A DNA stretch of 64,000 nt from an uncultured Elusimicrobiales bacterium (lineage in GTDB: Bacteria; Elusimicrobiota; Elusimicrobia; Elusimicrobiales; Elusimicrobiaceae): contig CALUZQ010000001.1 of the NCBI GenBank assembly GCA_944325225.1, forward strand, positions 48,002 through 112,001, in the 5' to 3' direction. Numbering within the stretch: the first letter of the stretch is position 1; every line of letters starts with the position of its first letter. The notes beneath the pieces were generated by a model. It was not told the origin of the DNA and ran no database searches. It saw nothing but the letters and a program-made list of their open reading frames with translations. The translations under genes and the position numbers were made by a program. Positions 52,953 through 61,680 of this stretch are shown piece after piece.

Positions 52953-54037
52953 TCTTTTTTTTCCAACACAAAAATATATTCGTAATTTTTGCCGGGCCGG
53001 GTCCATTGGCGGGTCCAGCTCATTTCGGACATGATATTTTTTTGGTAATCAATTTCCAGAAATTGTAGCAATTTGCCGTTTTGGTGTAAAAGGTCCAATA
53101 ATTCGCTTTTAGACGCTCGCCCGCCGGAACTGTAGGAAAGTACAATATAGCGGGCATGAGTTTGGGCGAGTAAACGATTCAGTGCGGCCAGTGCCACAGA
53201 CCCGCCGTCTGCATTTTTTCGGAAATCTTCAAATACGGAACCGGCTTGCGCATCGCGGGAATCGGTGCGGCGTGCGGCCGCGCCGAAAACCGACGGCCGG
53301 TCATTACGAACGACGGTTGTCCAGAAATGATAATAGGCCGCATAACGCACGCGGCTGGGCGGCATTTTGGCGTTATTGGAGCCGTAGGGCGGGTCCAGGT
53401 ACGCCAAATCCCAGCGGCCGTTTTGAATGGTTTTAAAAATATCCTGTTTGAAGACGCTGTGTCCGCCGCGGTGTTCAAACCGGGCCGGCAGCTGCAGCCG
53501 TAAATCCCCGGCCGAACGGGCGGACCAATGCGACAGATAAGAAGCAAAATGACCCAGGGTGCTGTCCACTTTATCCAACGCCAGGATTAGACTGGTCAGA
53601 ATCACGCATTTATCGGGCCAGGCCAAATTAAGCCGGTCTATTTCTTCCCGAATGGCGTCTAGTTTTTGGGTGTTTTTCAGCCGGAACGGTTTTTTTGTTT
53701 CTTCTTCCGTTCCGCCGTAATGCTGGCTGAACCAGCCGCTAATGCCGGGCAGTTGGTTTAAATGGGATAAAATTTCGCGGTAAAAAGAATCCGGCCGGTT
53801 GGCAATTAAGTAACAGTTTCCCAGCACTTCGCTCCAGTCGGCCGTGTCGTTGGCGGTAACCGTATAGCCGGCTTGAGCCAGCAGTTGGGCCACCCGGGTA
53901 GTGCCCGAGAATCCGTCCAATACGCTTTGTACGCCGGGCAGCTGCTGAACAAGCGGCAATATATAGGGCAGCAATTTCTTTTTGGAACCGGCATATTTAA
54001 TGGATTGGGTAGATAAGGTATCGTGCGTATTTTTCAT
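52949..54037 (-). CDS. D12 class N6-adenine DNA methyltransferase
   Basis: The 362-residue enzyme starts with SIKYAGSKKKLLPYI, the K-x-x-G-(S/G)-K segment of Dam/D12 methylases. AdoMet motif I is DGFSGTTRVAQ and catalytic motif IV is AYLDPPYGSN. The order places it in the alpha class. It methylates adenine in a site not predictable here. No restriction partner is adjacent, so it may be an orphan methylase. TAGAAT lies 8 bases before the ATG, with GAG directly at the start. Confidence 0.88.
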   Translation of the reverse strand: MKNTHDTLSTQSIKYAGSKKKLLPYILPLVQQLPGVQSVLDGFSGTTRVAQLLAQAGYTVTANDTADWSEVLGNCYLIANRPDSFYREILSHLNQLPGISGWFSQHYGGTEEETKKPFRLKNTQKLDAIREEIDRLNLAWPDKCVILTSLILALDKVDSTLGHFASYLSHWSARSAGDLRLQLPARFEHRGGHSVFKQDIFKTIQNGRWDLAYLDPPYGSNNAKMPPSRVRYAAYYHFWTTVVRNDRPSVFGAAARRTDSRDAQAGSVFEDFRKNADGGSVALAALNRLLAQTHARYIVLSYSSGGRASKSELLDLLHQNGKLLQFLEIDYQKNIMSEMSWTRQWTRPGKNYEYIFVLEKKE

Positions 54038-54280
54038 CTCTATATATTCTAGCCCAAAAAGTAAAAATCTGCGAAAGGATCTTTTCGGAGGTCCAAAAAA
54101 GGGTTAGTTTGTAAAAAATTTTACGAGTTGTTCCTCTAACCGGCAGGACGCCTGCAAAACTAATCTATTTTTTAGGTTGCGCGGCGGCGGCCAGAGTGTT
54201 AAGTTTAAGCGTGTAACCAAGGAGAGATTCGTCGTAAACTCGGGTAATATAGATTATTTAAACAGGAGCGTGTATAAAGA

Positions 54281-55528
54281 ATGAGCAGATTAAAAAGAAT
54301 TAACCGGGCGGCAGTGTTTATGATGATAGGGTGCTGTATGGCGGCGGGCGGGGTGTTTGCACAAACGGGTTCGGCGCCGAAAGCTGGCTCTTCTGTTAAG
54401 CACGAACAACGCTTGGCTTCCCGCCGGCATATTGAAAATCATTCTTTTTCCAGCTTTGGGCAGGAATATATAGATGCTAAAAATTTTTTAACCGATAAGT
54501 TAGGTCTGCAAGTCGGGGTGGATATTTCTTATACGGCGCAGCGTCTTTCGCCCGGCGGCAAGCAAACCTCGGTGCAGGGATATTATTATCCGTATCTGAC
54601 CTGGACGCTGTTTCAATCCAGCCGCTGGGGTTCCGGCACCGTAAATATGAACTACAATTTTGTGCATTACTGGGGGCAGGAAGCGGCCGTTTTGCAGAAC
54701 CGCGGCAATATAGTCAGCGCCATGAATGATTATAGCGCCAATACCGAAACTTTTTCCCAGCTCTCTTATACCCATACCTTGCCGGGCAAATGGGATTGGC
54801 TGTCCGTTACCGCGGGTCAGTTTCCCTTGTATAACTTTGACGGGACGGAATATGTGGACAACCAGCAAACGGCGCTGATGAACTATGCGCTGTCGCAAAA
54901 TGCGTCGGCGGCGTATCCAACGGCGTCTTTGGGGGCCTATGTGCAGGCGCAGAACAATCTTTTTACTGCCGCGGCCGGGTATCAGGACGCTACGAATATC
55001 ACCGGGGCGCAAATTCACGGCAAAACGGCTTTTGACGGAAAATATACGGGCTTTGGATCGCTGTCCTGGACGCCTTCTTTTAAACTGGGCTCCGGGCAGT
55101 ACAGTGTGCTGTATTATTATCAGCCGGCGGTGGCAGAACAGGACGAAAATGTAAACGGCTGGTCGGTAAATGCCCAGCAAAATATCGGCGAAAAATGGGC
55201 GGTATTTGGCCGCGCAAACGGTTCCGCGGGCGGAGCCGTGCCCATTAAAAATTCGTATGTATTGGGCGTGTCGTGGATAAATCCGCTGGACCGCAATCCG
55301 CAGGACGCCCTTACGCTGGGCGCCGCGTATAACCGGCTTAGTGAAGCGGGATTGGGATATCCCCCCCAGCTGCGCGCCAGCGAAACCGTCGTGGAATTGC
55401 AGTGGGTGTGGGGCATTGGAAAATTTGTAACGGTTACTCCGGATTTACAAATATATCCGAAGGCCGGTTTCAACCCGGACCAGGGGGTAACCACTGTGGT
55501 CGGGTTGCGTACAACCGTGATGTTGTAG
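54281..55528 (+). CDS. aaxA: OprB-family outer-membrane porin, AaxA-like
   Basis: A 415-residue outer-membrane beta-barrel with a signal peptide (cleavage near GVFAQ) and the OprB pattern: GVDISYTAQ, LYNFDGTEYVDNQQTALMNY, YVLGVSWINPLDRNPQDALTLGAAYNR and an aromatic/hydrophobic C terminus. In Chlamydia the OprB-type porin AaxA admits arginine across the outer membrane. Here the gene directly precedes a pyruvoyl arginine decarboxylase and an antiporter, so the same role is likely. AGGAG is 12 bases before the ATG, slightly far. Confidence 0.8.
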   Translation: MSRLKRINRAAVFMMIGCCMAAGGVFAQTGSAPKAGSSVKHEQRLASRRHIENHSFSSFGQEYIDAKNFLTDKLGLQVGVDISYTAQRLSPGGKQTSVQGYYYPYLTWTLFQSSRWGSGTVNMNYNFVHYWGQEAAVLQNRGNIVSAMNDYSANTETFSQLSYTHTLPGKWDWLSVTAGQFPLYNFDGTEYVDNQQTALMNYALSQNASAAYPTASLGAYVQAQNNLFTAAAGYQDATNITGAQIHGKTAFDGKYTGFGSLSWTPSFKLGSGQYSVLYYYQPAVAEQDENVNGWSVNAQQNIGEKWAVFGRANGSAGGAVPIKNSYVLGVSWINPLDRNPQDALTLGAAYNRLSEAGLGYPPQLRASETVVELQWVWGIGKFVTVTPDLQIYPKAGFNPDQGVTTVVGLRTTVML

Positions 55529-55559
55529 CGGGGTAATAAAAAGGAAGGAGAAATAACTT

Positions 55560-56171
55560 ATGGAAAAAGAATTGATGTTGGGAACCAGATATCCTACGCT
55601 GGCTTTTATTTCGGGGGGCGCCGGGCAGGCCGCCGACGGGATTCCGCCGCAGCCGTTTGAAACTTTCTGTTATGATTCTGCCTTGCAGCAGGCCAAAATT
55701 CAGGACTTCAATGTGATACCTTATACCTCGGTACTGCCGAAAGATTTGTATCAAAACATTTATCCGGTGGACGCGGTAGCGGATCAATTTACCCACGGCG
55801 CGGTGCTGGAGGTAATCATGGCCGGCAACGGGGCGCGCATTGAAGATCATAAAGCCATTGCAACCGGTGTGGGCGTATGCTGGGGCAAAGATAAAAAAGG
55901 CAACTTGATCGGCGGCTGGGCGGCGGAATATGTGGAGTATTTTGATACGCCCATTGATGATGAGATCGCTTCCGGACACGCGCATATGTGGCTCAACAAG
56001 TCCTTAAATCACGAATTGGAAATCCGCGGGGTGGAAAAACACAGTGAATTTCAAATCTGGCACAATTACATCAACATCACGCAGCCGTTTGCGTATTGCT
56101 TGACCGTTATGGGGTTTTTGAACTTTAAATTTGCTCCAATTGCGGTGCCGCATAAAAAGGCGTTGGATTAA
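55560..56171 (+). CDS. aaxB: Pyruvoyl-dependent arginine decarboxylase
   Basis: The 203-residue proenzyme decarboxylates arginine to agmatine and consumes a proton. PvlArgDC precursors cleave themselves before a serine, which becomes the pyruvoyl group. The site here is YTSVLP, with Thr56-Ser57, matching the Thr-Ser site described for Chlamydia rather than the Ser-Ser of archaea. [10 protein letters not shown] and [20 protein letters not shown] fit the family. AAGGAG precedes the ATG. It lies 31 bases after the porin and 30 before the antiporter gene. Confidence 0.92.
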   Translation: MEKELMLGTRYPTLAFISGGAGQAADGIPPQPFETFCYDSALQQAKIQDFNVIPYTSVLPKDLYQNIYPVDAVADQFTHGAVLEVIMAGNGARIEDHKAIATGVGVCWGKDKKGNLIGGWAAEYVEYFDTPIDDEIASGHAHMWLNKSLNHELEIRGVEKHSEFQIWHNYINITQPFAYCLTVMGFLNFKFAPIAVPHKKALD

Positions 56172-56201
56172 GCGTAAGCCAGGAAACTGTTCGGGGGAAC
56201 T

Positions 56202-57656
56202 ATGGGAGATAAAAATAATACCGCTTCCAAGCTGGGTGTAATTGGATTAGCGAGCATAGTTATCAGTTCCATGGTTGGGGGCGGGGTGTTTTCCCTCCCC
56301 CAAAACATGGCGGCCGGCGCCAGCGCGGGAGCCGTGCTTTTGGCGTGGGTGGTTACCGGGATTGGTATGTATTTTATTGCCAATACCTTTAGCATTCTTT
56401 CGCGTGTAAAGCCGGATTTGACTTCCGGTATCTATATGTATGCACGGGAGGGATTCGGCCCGTATGTAGGGTTTACCATCGGCTGGGGATATTGGCTGTG
56501 CCAGATCTTCGGCAATGTGGGCTTTGCCGTTATTACGATGGACGCGTTAAATTACTTTTTCCCCCCGTATTTTGCGGGCGGAAATAATTTGCTGTCCATT
56601 GTGTGCGGTTCGGTGCTGATTTGGGTATTTAACTTCGTTGTGCTGCGCGGAGTAAAACAGGCGGCGGTTTTAAATATCATTGGTACAGTCGGCAAATTGG
56701 TGCCCATTTTGTTGTTTATTCTTATCCTGTTGTTCAGTTTTCATATGGATAGGTTTGATTTCAACTTTTGGGGCCATATGGCCGAGGGCGGCAAATCGCT
56801 GGGGTTGTTGCCCACGCAGTTAAAGAGTACGATGTTGGTAACCTTGTGGGCGTTTATTGGTATAGAAGGCGCGGTGGTACTGTCGGGCCGGGCCAAAAGC
56901 CAGGCGGCGGTCAGTAAGGCGACTTTTCTGGGATTTTTGGGCTGTTTGGTCCTCTATATTGGGCTTTCGGTGCTGCCGTTTGGCTTCTTAACGCAAGAAG
57001 AAATAGCCGCGGTTGCCAACCCCTCTACGGCCGGCGTGTTGGAAAAAGTGGTGGGGCCGTGGGGTGCGTGGGTAATGAATATCGGGCTTTTGATTGCGGT
57101 GCTTTCGTCCTGGCTGGCCTGGACGATGATTGCGGCGGAAATCCCCGCCGCAGCGGCTGAAAACGGGACTTTTCCCAAGCAGTTTGCTTGGCAAAATAAG
57201 AACGGTGCGCCGGCCGTATCGCTGTGGATAACGAGCAGCATTATGCAGCTGGCTATTTTTATGGTGTATTTTTCCAATAACGCCTGGAATACCATGCTTT
57301 CTATTACGGGGGTTATGGTATTGCCGGCGTATATTGCCAGTACGGCCTATTTGTGGAAAATGACCGAGGACGGCGAATTTGCCAAAATCTCCTCTACGGG
57401 GCGGGCAGCGGCGTTGTTTACTTCTGTGATGGGCACGGTATATGGCGGCTGGCTGGTCTATGCGGCGGGGCTTAAATACTTGTTTTTGGCAGTTATTTTT
57501 CTGGCGGCGGGGATACCGGTTTTTATTTGGGCGCGCCGGCAGCAAAAGGACGGAAAAGCGCTGTTCAGTGCGGGTGAAAAAGCCGTGGCGGCGCTGTTGG
57601 TGTTGTTTGGCTTGGCGGCTATTTATGTGTTTTCCCGCGGGTTGGTAAGTATTTAA
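56202..57656 (+). CDS. aaxC: Arginine/agmatine-type antiporter, APC superfamily
   Basis: A 484-residue inner-membrane carrier with twelve to thirteen helices. SMVGGGVFSLPQNMAAGAS near residue 23 is the APC helix-1 break that binds the amino acid, and GIEGAVVLSGRAKSQ belongs to helix 6. Close relatives are the arginine/agmatine and arginine/ornithine antiporters (AaxC, AdiC, ArcD). As third gene of the operon it should exchange agmatine for arginine and complete an acid-resistance or energy cycle. GGGGGAA is the ribosome site. Confidence 0.88.
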   Translation: MGDKNNTASKLGVIGLASIVISSMVGGGVFSLPQNMAAGASAGAVLLAWVVTGIGMYFIANTFSILSRVKPDLTSGIYMYAREGFGPYVGFTIGWGYWLCQIFGNVGFAVITMDALNYFFPPYFAGGNNLLSIVCGSVLIWVFNFVVLRGVKQAAVLNIIGTVGKLVPILLFILILLFSFHMDRFDFNFWGHMAEGGKSLGLLPTQLKSTMLVTLWAFIGIEGAVVLSGRAKSQAAVSKATFLGFLGCLVLYIGLSVLPFGFLTQEEIAAVANPSTAGVLEKVVGPWGAWVMNIGLLIAVLSSWLAWTMIAAEIPAAAAENGTFPKQFAWQNKNGAPAVSLWITSSIMQLAIFMVYFSNNAWNTMLSITGVMVLPAYIASTAYLWKMTEDGEFAKISSTGRAAALFTSVMGTVYGGWLVYAAGLKYLFLAVIFLAAGIPVFIWARRQQKDGKALFSAGEKAVAALLVLFGLAAIYVFSRGLVSI

Positions 57657-57670
57657 GAGAATCCAACCGG

Positions 57671-57701
57671 AAAAACCCCGCTTTTAAGGCGGGGTTTTTT
57701 T
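57671..57701 (+). terminator. Terminator of the aax operon
   Basis: A stem of about 11 bp (57671-57681 with 57689-57699) is followed by a T-run. Confidence 0.85.
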
Positions 57702-57715
57702 ATCACTTTTTCAGA

Positions 57716-57744
57716 TTGACAAAGAGTAGGATATTTGGCAAAAT
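57716..57744 (+). promoter_or_regulatory. Sigma70-type promoter
   Basis: Perfect TTGACA (57716-57721), a 17-base spacer and CAAAAT (57739-57744). The AGGGAG ribosome site and the ATG at 57774 follow. Confidence 0.6.
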
Positions 57745-57773
57745 AAAAAGAAATTTTATTTTAGGGAGAATAC

Positions 57774-59345
57774 ATGAAGAAACAAGTTGTTGCAATGGCG
57801 TTATGTCTTGCAGCGTTTTTGGCCGCATTTCAGGCGGACGCACAATCTTGGCAGCTGGTGGGTACGCGCGCGATGGGTATGGGCGGCGCCGGCGTGGCTA
57901 CGGCCTACGGCGTAGATGCCCAGTACTGGAACCCGGCCGGGCTGGCTCAAGATGAAAACGAATTAAACGACAGCGGGTTTGCCATCAACGCCGGGGCTTC
58001 GTTCCAGGCGACGGAAAATGTGCTGGAAAGCGTGAGTGATTTGACGGATATGGCGGACCGGTATAAAAATTTGGCTTCAGCCATAGACAACCGGCAGACC
58101 GTCAGTGCGGAAAATTTAAGCACAATCTTTGAAGGGTTGGACGATATTTCCAAATTGGTCGGCAAAGATATGGGGGCGCTGGTGGACGCGGACGCCGGAA
58201 TCGGATTCAAAATGAAGAATTTCGCCGTTACCGCCCGGGCGCTGGGCAGTATGTCCATTTTGCCGGTGGTGGATACGAAAAATATCGGTTTGTCCGGTAC
58301 CGGGACCGGGCTTGAGCTGGGATCTACCGGTTCCGCCGGGAGCAACCAGTCGTCGGCTGATGCGTTGGCCCAGGCCATTAACCAAAACGGGGTGTTTGAT
58401 TCCTTAAACCAACTGTTAGGCGGCGGATATGCAAACAGCCAGGAATTAGCCAACGCCTTTATCAATGCCGCGGCGGCGGCAGGCGGCAGCGCCCAGCAAA
58501 TTGCCGAAGCGGTGCAGACGGCCGTGTCCAGCATGGGCGGTGCGGCAAATATCATTAATCAAGCGGCGTCTGCCTCGGGTTCGTATGCCCAAAACCAAAC
58601 GCTTGCTATGGCCGATGCGGCCACTTTTGCCGAAGTGTCCTTGGGGTATGGTGCGCAGGTAATCCCAGGGCTTAAACTGGGGGCCAACTTAAAAGTGATT
58701 GACGGCTATACCGCGCAGAGCGGCGTGATGATTTTGAGCGACAATCAAGATATTTCAGATATTTTTGAAAAGGCCTACGATAATAAGAAAAACAGCGTGA
58801 ACTTGGGTATTGATTTGGGAGCCCAGTTGAATCTTTCCCGCGTGTTGGACCGCGACATTTTGCTCAACCCGCAGCTGGGGCTGACGGTTCGCAACATCAA
58901 CGGCCCGAAATTTGACCGCCCGGCCGCTCCCGCCGATTTAGATCCGGCCATTATCGCCCATTGGAATACGGGCAAATACCAGCTCCGCCCGCAGGTGCGT
59001 ATGGGTGCGGCGGTAAATCCGTTCTCGTTTATGACGCTGGCCGCCGATTTGGATTTAACGGAAAACGATACTTTGCTAGACGGCGTGCAATCCCGTCAGC
59101 TGGCGGTGGGTATGGAAATTAATCTGTTAAACCGCCCTTCGTTTAATATCCCGCTGCGGCTGGGATATAACAAAAATCTGGCCAGTTCTGCCGTGGCTCC
59201 TTACTATACGGCTGGGCTGGGGCTGAATATGATGCACTTTCATATTGAGTTAGCCGGCGCTGTCAGTGACGGTACCACCGATGTTGACGGTACCAGCGTG
59301 CCGGATTCTGCCGCTGTGTCGCTGATGATTGGATTTTTGTTCTAA
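57774..59345 (+). CDS. TraF/PorV-like outer-membrane beta-barrel protein
   Basis: The 523-residue product has a signal peptide (cleavage near ADAQS) and then GTRAMGMGGAGVATAYGVDAQYWNPAGLA, the N-terminal mark of PorV/TraF-like (FadL-related) outer-membrane proteins. A Ser/Ala/Gln-rich helical insert (about 175-275) interrupts the barrel, and the chain ends in the hydrophobic MIGFLF. The barrel may act in secretion or transport. The insert is longer than in the relatives I know. It is a single-gene unit with its own promoter and terminator. Confidence 0.78.
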   Translation: MKKQVVAMALCLAAFLAAFQADAQSWQLVGTRAMGMGGAGVATAYGVDAQYWNPAGLAQDENELNDSGFAINAGASFQATENVLESVSDLTDMADRYKNLASAIDNRQTVSAENLSTIFEGLDDISKLVGKDMGALVDADAGIGFKMKNFAVTARALGSMSILPVVDTKNIGLSGTGTGLELGSTGSAGSNQSSADALAQAINQNGVFDSLNQLLGGGYANSQELANAFINAAAAAGGSAQQIAEAVQTAVSSMGGAANIINQAASASGSYAQNQTLAMADAATFAEVSLGYGAQVIPGLKLGANLKVIDGYTAQSGVMILSDNQDISDIFEKAYDNKKNSVNLGIDLGAQLNLSRVLDRDILLNPQLGLTVRNINGPKFDRPAAPADLDPAIIAHWNTGKYQLRPQVRMGAAVNPFSFMTLAADLDLTENDTLLDGVQSRQLAVGMEINLLNRPSFNIPLRLGYNKNLASSAVAPYYTAGLGLNMMHFHIELAGAVSDGTTDVDGTSVPDSAAVSLMIGFLF

Positions 59346-59356
59346 GCCCATTTTAT

Positions 59357-59394
59357 AAAACCGCCCGCACGGTAAAAAGTGCGGGCGGTTTTTG
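59357..59394. terminator. Bidirectional terminator
   Basis: A 14-bp stem (59357-59370 with 59379-59392) with A-run and T-run on opposite sides, between convergent genes. Confidence 0.9.
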
Positions 59395-59417
59395 TTTGGA
59401 CAAAAGTTGGCATAAGT

Positions 59418-60185
59418 TTACACTTGCGGCGGCGGCTGTTTCTTGCGTTCAAATTTTTGGATTTCCTGCACAATTCCCGCCGTCAATACCGCCGTGGTAA
59501 TAGCGAATAACACCAACCCCATGGCTACTGTAATGACGGTGATAATCCGTCCGAAAATAGTAATGGGAACAATGTCTCCGTAGCCCAGCGTGGTAAAAGT
59601 TTCGGCGGACCACCACATAGCGTCCAACATATTGCGGAACACTTCCGGCTGGGCGGCATGTTCCACCCGAAAAATCATAAACGAACTCCACACCCACAGC
59701 ATCAGCAAAAATGCCCCGCAAATGCCCAATTCGCTTTTCTTTTCGCTTACTACCGTATTGACCAACTGAATGGCGTTGGTGTAGCGCATCAGCATTAAAA
59801 TTCGGAATACGCGCAGCATACGCACCATGCCGGTCCCTAAAATAAAGAACGGCGAGATGGCAAATAAATCAATCAGCATGAGCGGGGTGCACATATATTT
59901 CAGCCGTCCGACAATCGGGCGTTTAAAACGCGGATCCTCGGTGCAGGTAATCAGCCGCAGGGCATATTCCAGCGCGAAGATCAAACTCATGACCAAATCT
60001 ACATGATAGATGATTCGTTTGACCGACGGACTGACATCTTTCACGCTTTCCAATACATCTACGGGCACGCTTAAAAGAATCAGCGTAATAATCAGCGCGT
60101 TTAAGCCAGTAGTAACTTTGCTGCGGTTGTTAAATTGCAAGATATTGTAGAGATAATGTTTAACGGTGTGTTCTTTTTCTGGCAT
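59418..60185 (-). CDS. Voltage-gated potassium channel, Kv type
   Basis: The 255-residue channel has six membrane helices. S4 carries spaced arginines (MVRMLRVFRILMLMR) and the pore loop has TTLGYGD, the K+ selectivity filter. A short Lys/Pro-rich C terminus follows. It should pass K+ in response to membrane voltage. GGGAGA precedes the ATG at 60185; an earlier start at 60236 lacks a ribosome site. It diverges from the sirtuin gene. Confidence 0.9.
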   Translation of the reverse strand: MPEKEHTVKHYLYNILQFNNRSKVTTGLNALIITLILLSVPVDVLESVKDVSPSVKRIIYHVDLVMSLIFALEYALRLITCTEDPRFKRPIVGRLKYMCTPLMLIDLFAISPFFILGTGMVRMLRVFRILMLMRYTNAIQLVNTVVSEKKSELGICGAFLLMLWVWSSFMIFRVEHAAQPEVFRNMLDAMWWSAETFTTLGYGDIVPITIFGRIITVITVAMGLVLFAITTAVLTAGIVQEIQKFERKKQPPPQV

Positions 60186-60256
60186 AGGATTCTCCCGATA
60201 TTTACTGTAACAAAGCCAGCCGCACGGAGCAAGCAAAATTTTAGACTAGAATATTA

Positions 60257-60262
60257 TACAAT
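60257..60262 (+). promoter_or_regulatory. -10 box of the probable leaderless sirtuin promoter
   Basis: TACAAT ends 6 bases before the ATG at 60269. No Shine-Dalgarno is present in the gap. Confidence 0.55.
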
Positions 60263-60268
60263 ACCCCT

Positions 60269-61006
60269 ATGAACCAATCTATTAAACAAGCGGCAGCTCT
60301 TATTAAGCACGCCTCTTACGGCGTGGTGTTTACCGGTGCGGGCGTAAGTGTGGAAAGCGGCATCGCGCCGTTTACCGGCCAGGGCGGGCTGTGGAACCAG
60401 TACGACCCCAAATACATAGAAATTAATTTTTTTCAGCGAAATCCAGCCGAGTCCTGGCGGGAAATGAAGAAAATCTTTTTTACCGATATGGACGAGGCCT
60501 CCCCCAACAAGGCCCACCAAGTAATCGCCAAGCTGGAGCAAAAGGGTTTTGTCAAAGGCGTGATTACGCAGAATATAGACGGGCTTCATCAGCGGGCCGG
60601 ATCCAAAAATGTGCAGGAATTTCACGGCACCATTCATACGCTTTCGTGCGTACAGTGTGCCCGCAAATACAAGTTGGAAGATGTAAATTTGGAAGAAGAA
60701 CCTCCGCTTTGTTTTTGCGGCGCCGTATTAAAGCCGGATTTTGTTTTTTATGGAGAGGGAATCCCCCCGCTGGCGTATGAGAAATCCTTGGAAATGGCTC
60801 AAAATGCCGATGTGATGATTGTTGTAGGTACCGCCGGGCAAGTAATGCCGGCCTGCAGTCTGCCGCTTACTGCCAAGCAGTTTGGGGCCAAAATTATAGA
60901 AGTCAATCCCCTCCCTTCCGCGTTTACCGATTCGGTAACGGATTTGTATTTTCCGCAAAAAGCAGGTGAATTTTTTGCTGCGCTGGAAAAAGAAATGAAG
61001 TGGTAA
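60269..61006 (+). CDS. cobB: NAD-dependent protein deacylase, Sir2 family
   Basis: The 245-residue sirtuin removes acyl groups from lysine using NAD. The NAD-binding GAGVSVESGI, the TQNIDGLHQRAG segment, the catalytic His in HGT, and the zinc cysteines (CVQC and CFC) are present, followed by KPDFVFYGE. GTAGQVMPA replaces the more usual GTS-x-x-V segment. The ATG has no Shine-Dalgarno and lies 6 bases after TACAAT. In an organism making acetyl phosphate by AckA, a deacylase of this kind would be useful. Confidence 0.9.
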   Translation: MNQSIKQAAALIKHASYGVVFTGAGVSVESGIAPFTGQGGLWNQYDPKYIEINFFQRNPAESWREMKKIFFTDMDEASPNKAHQVIAKLEQKGFVKGVITQNIDGLHQRAGSKNVQEFHGTIHTLSCVQCARKYKLEDVNLEEEPPLCFCGAVLKPDFVFYGEGIPPLAYEKSLEMAQNADVMIVVGTAGQVMPACSLPLTAKQFGAKIIEVNPLPSAFTDSVTDLYFPQKAGEFFAALEKEMKW

Positions 61007-61017
61007 CTTTTGTAAAC

Positions 61018-61048
61018 AAACGCCCCGCGGTTCTTCGCGGGGCGTTTT
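61018..61048. terminator. Bidirectional terminator
   Basis: A 12-bp stem (61018-61029 with 61036-61047) between the sirtuin and HD-domain genes. Confidence 0.85.
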
Positions 61049-61076
61049 ACAAGAGCGAAATATTCCGTCTGACTGA

Positions 61077-61664
61077 TTACGCCAAGGCGGCGGCTTCTTC
61101 CTGCACGGATTTTTCCGACGCGCGCATGGCTTCTATGGTTTTTTCAAACAAAGTTTCCAGCGGCCAGCCCAGCATTTCAGCTCCCTGGCTGATTACTTCA
61201 CGCGAACAGCCGGCGGCAAATTTTTTATCTTTAAATTTCTTTTTTAAGCTGGCTACTTCCATATCGCTCACGCTTTTGGAAGGCCGCATTCGCGCCGCCG
61301 CGCCGATGAGCCCGGTCAGTTCGTCGGCCGCGAACAAGACCTTTTCCATTTCGTGTTCGGGTTTGACATCGGTTACCAAGCCGTAGCCGTGGCAGCATAC
61401 GGCGTGTACAAAGTCGGGGCTGGCATTGATTTCCGCCAGCAGTTCGGGCGCTTTTTGGCAGTGGGCTTGCGGGAATTGTTCAAAGTCCACATCGTGCAGA
61501 AGCCCGCAGAGCCCCCAAAAGTCGGCTTCTTGGGCGTAGCCCAGTTGCTCGGCATACCAGCGCATAACGGCTTCCACCGTAAGGGCGTGTAAAAGATGGA
61601 ACGGCTCTTTATTGTATTTTTTCAATAGGGAAAGGGCCTGTTGACGGGTGAAATTAGGGTTCAT
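61077..61664 (-). CDS. HD-domain hydrolase-like protein
   Basis: The 195-residue protein has an HD metal site: LLHALTVEAVMRWYA gives the first His, GLLHDVDFEQ the HD pair, and FVHAVCCHGYG a further His. HD proteins are often phosphohydrolases on nucleotides. This compact type is common in gut bacteria but has no proven substrate. AAGGAG precedes the ATG. It follows the GDPD-like gene by 16 bases. Confidence 0.8.
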   Translation of the reverse strand: MNPNFTRQQALSLLKKYNKEPFHLLHALTVEAVMRWYAEQLGYAQEADFWGLCGLLHDVDFEQFPQAHCQKAPELLAEINASPDFVHAVCCHGYGLVTDVKPEHEMEKVLFAADELTGLIGAAARMRPSKSVSDMEVASLKKKFKDKKFAAGCSREVISQGAEMLGWPLETLFEKTIEAMRASEKSVQEEAAALA

Positions 61665-61680
61665 ATATTGCTCCTTTGGA

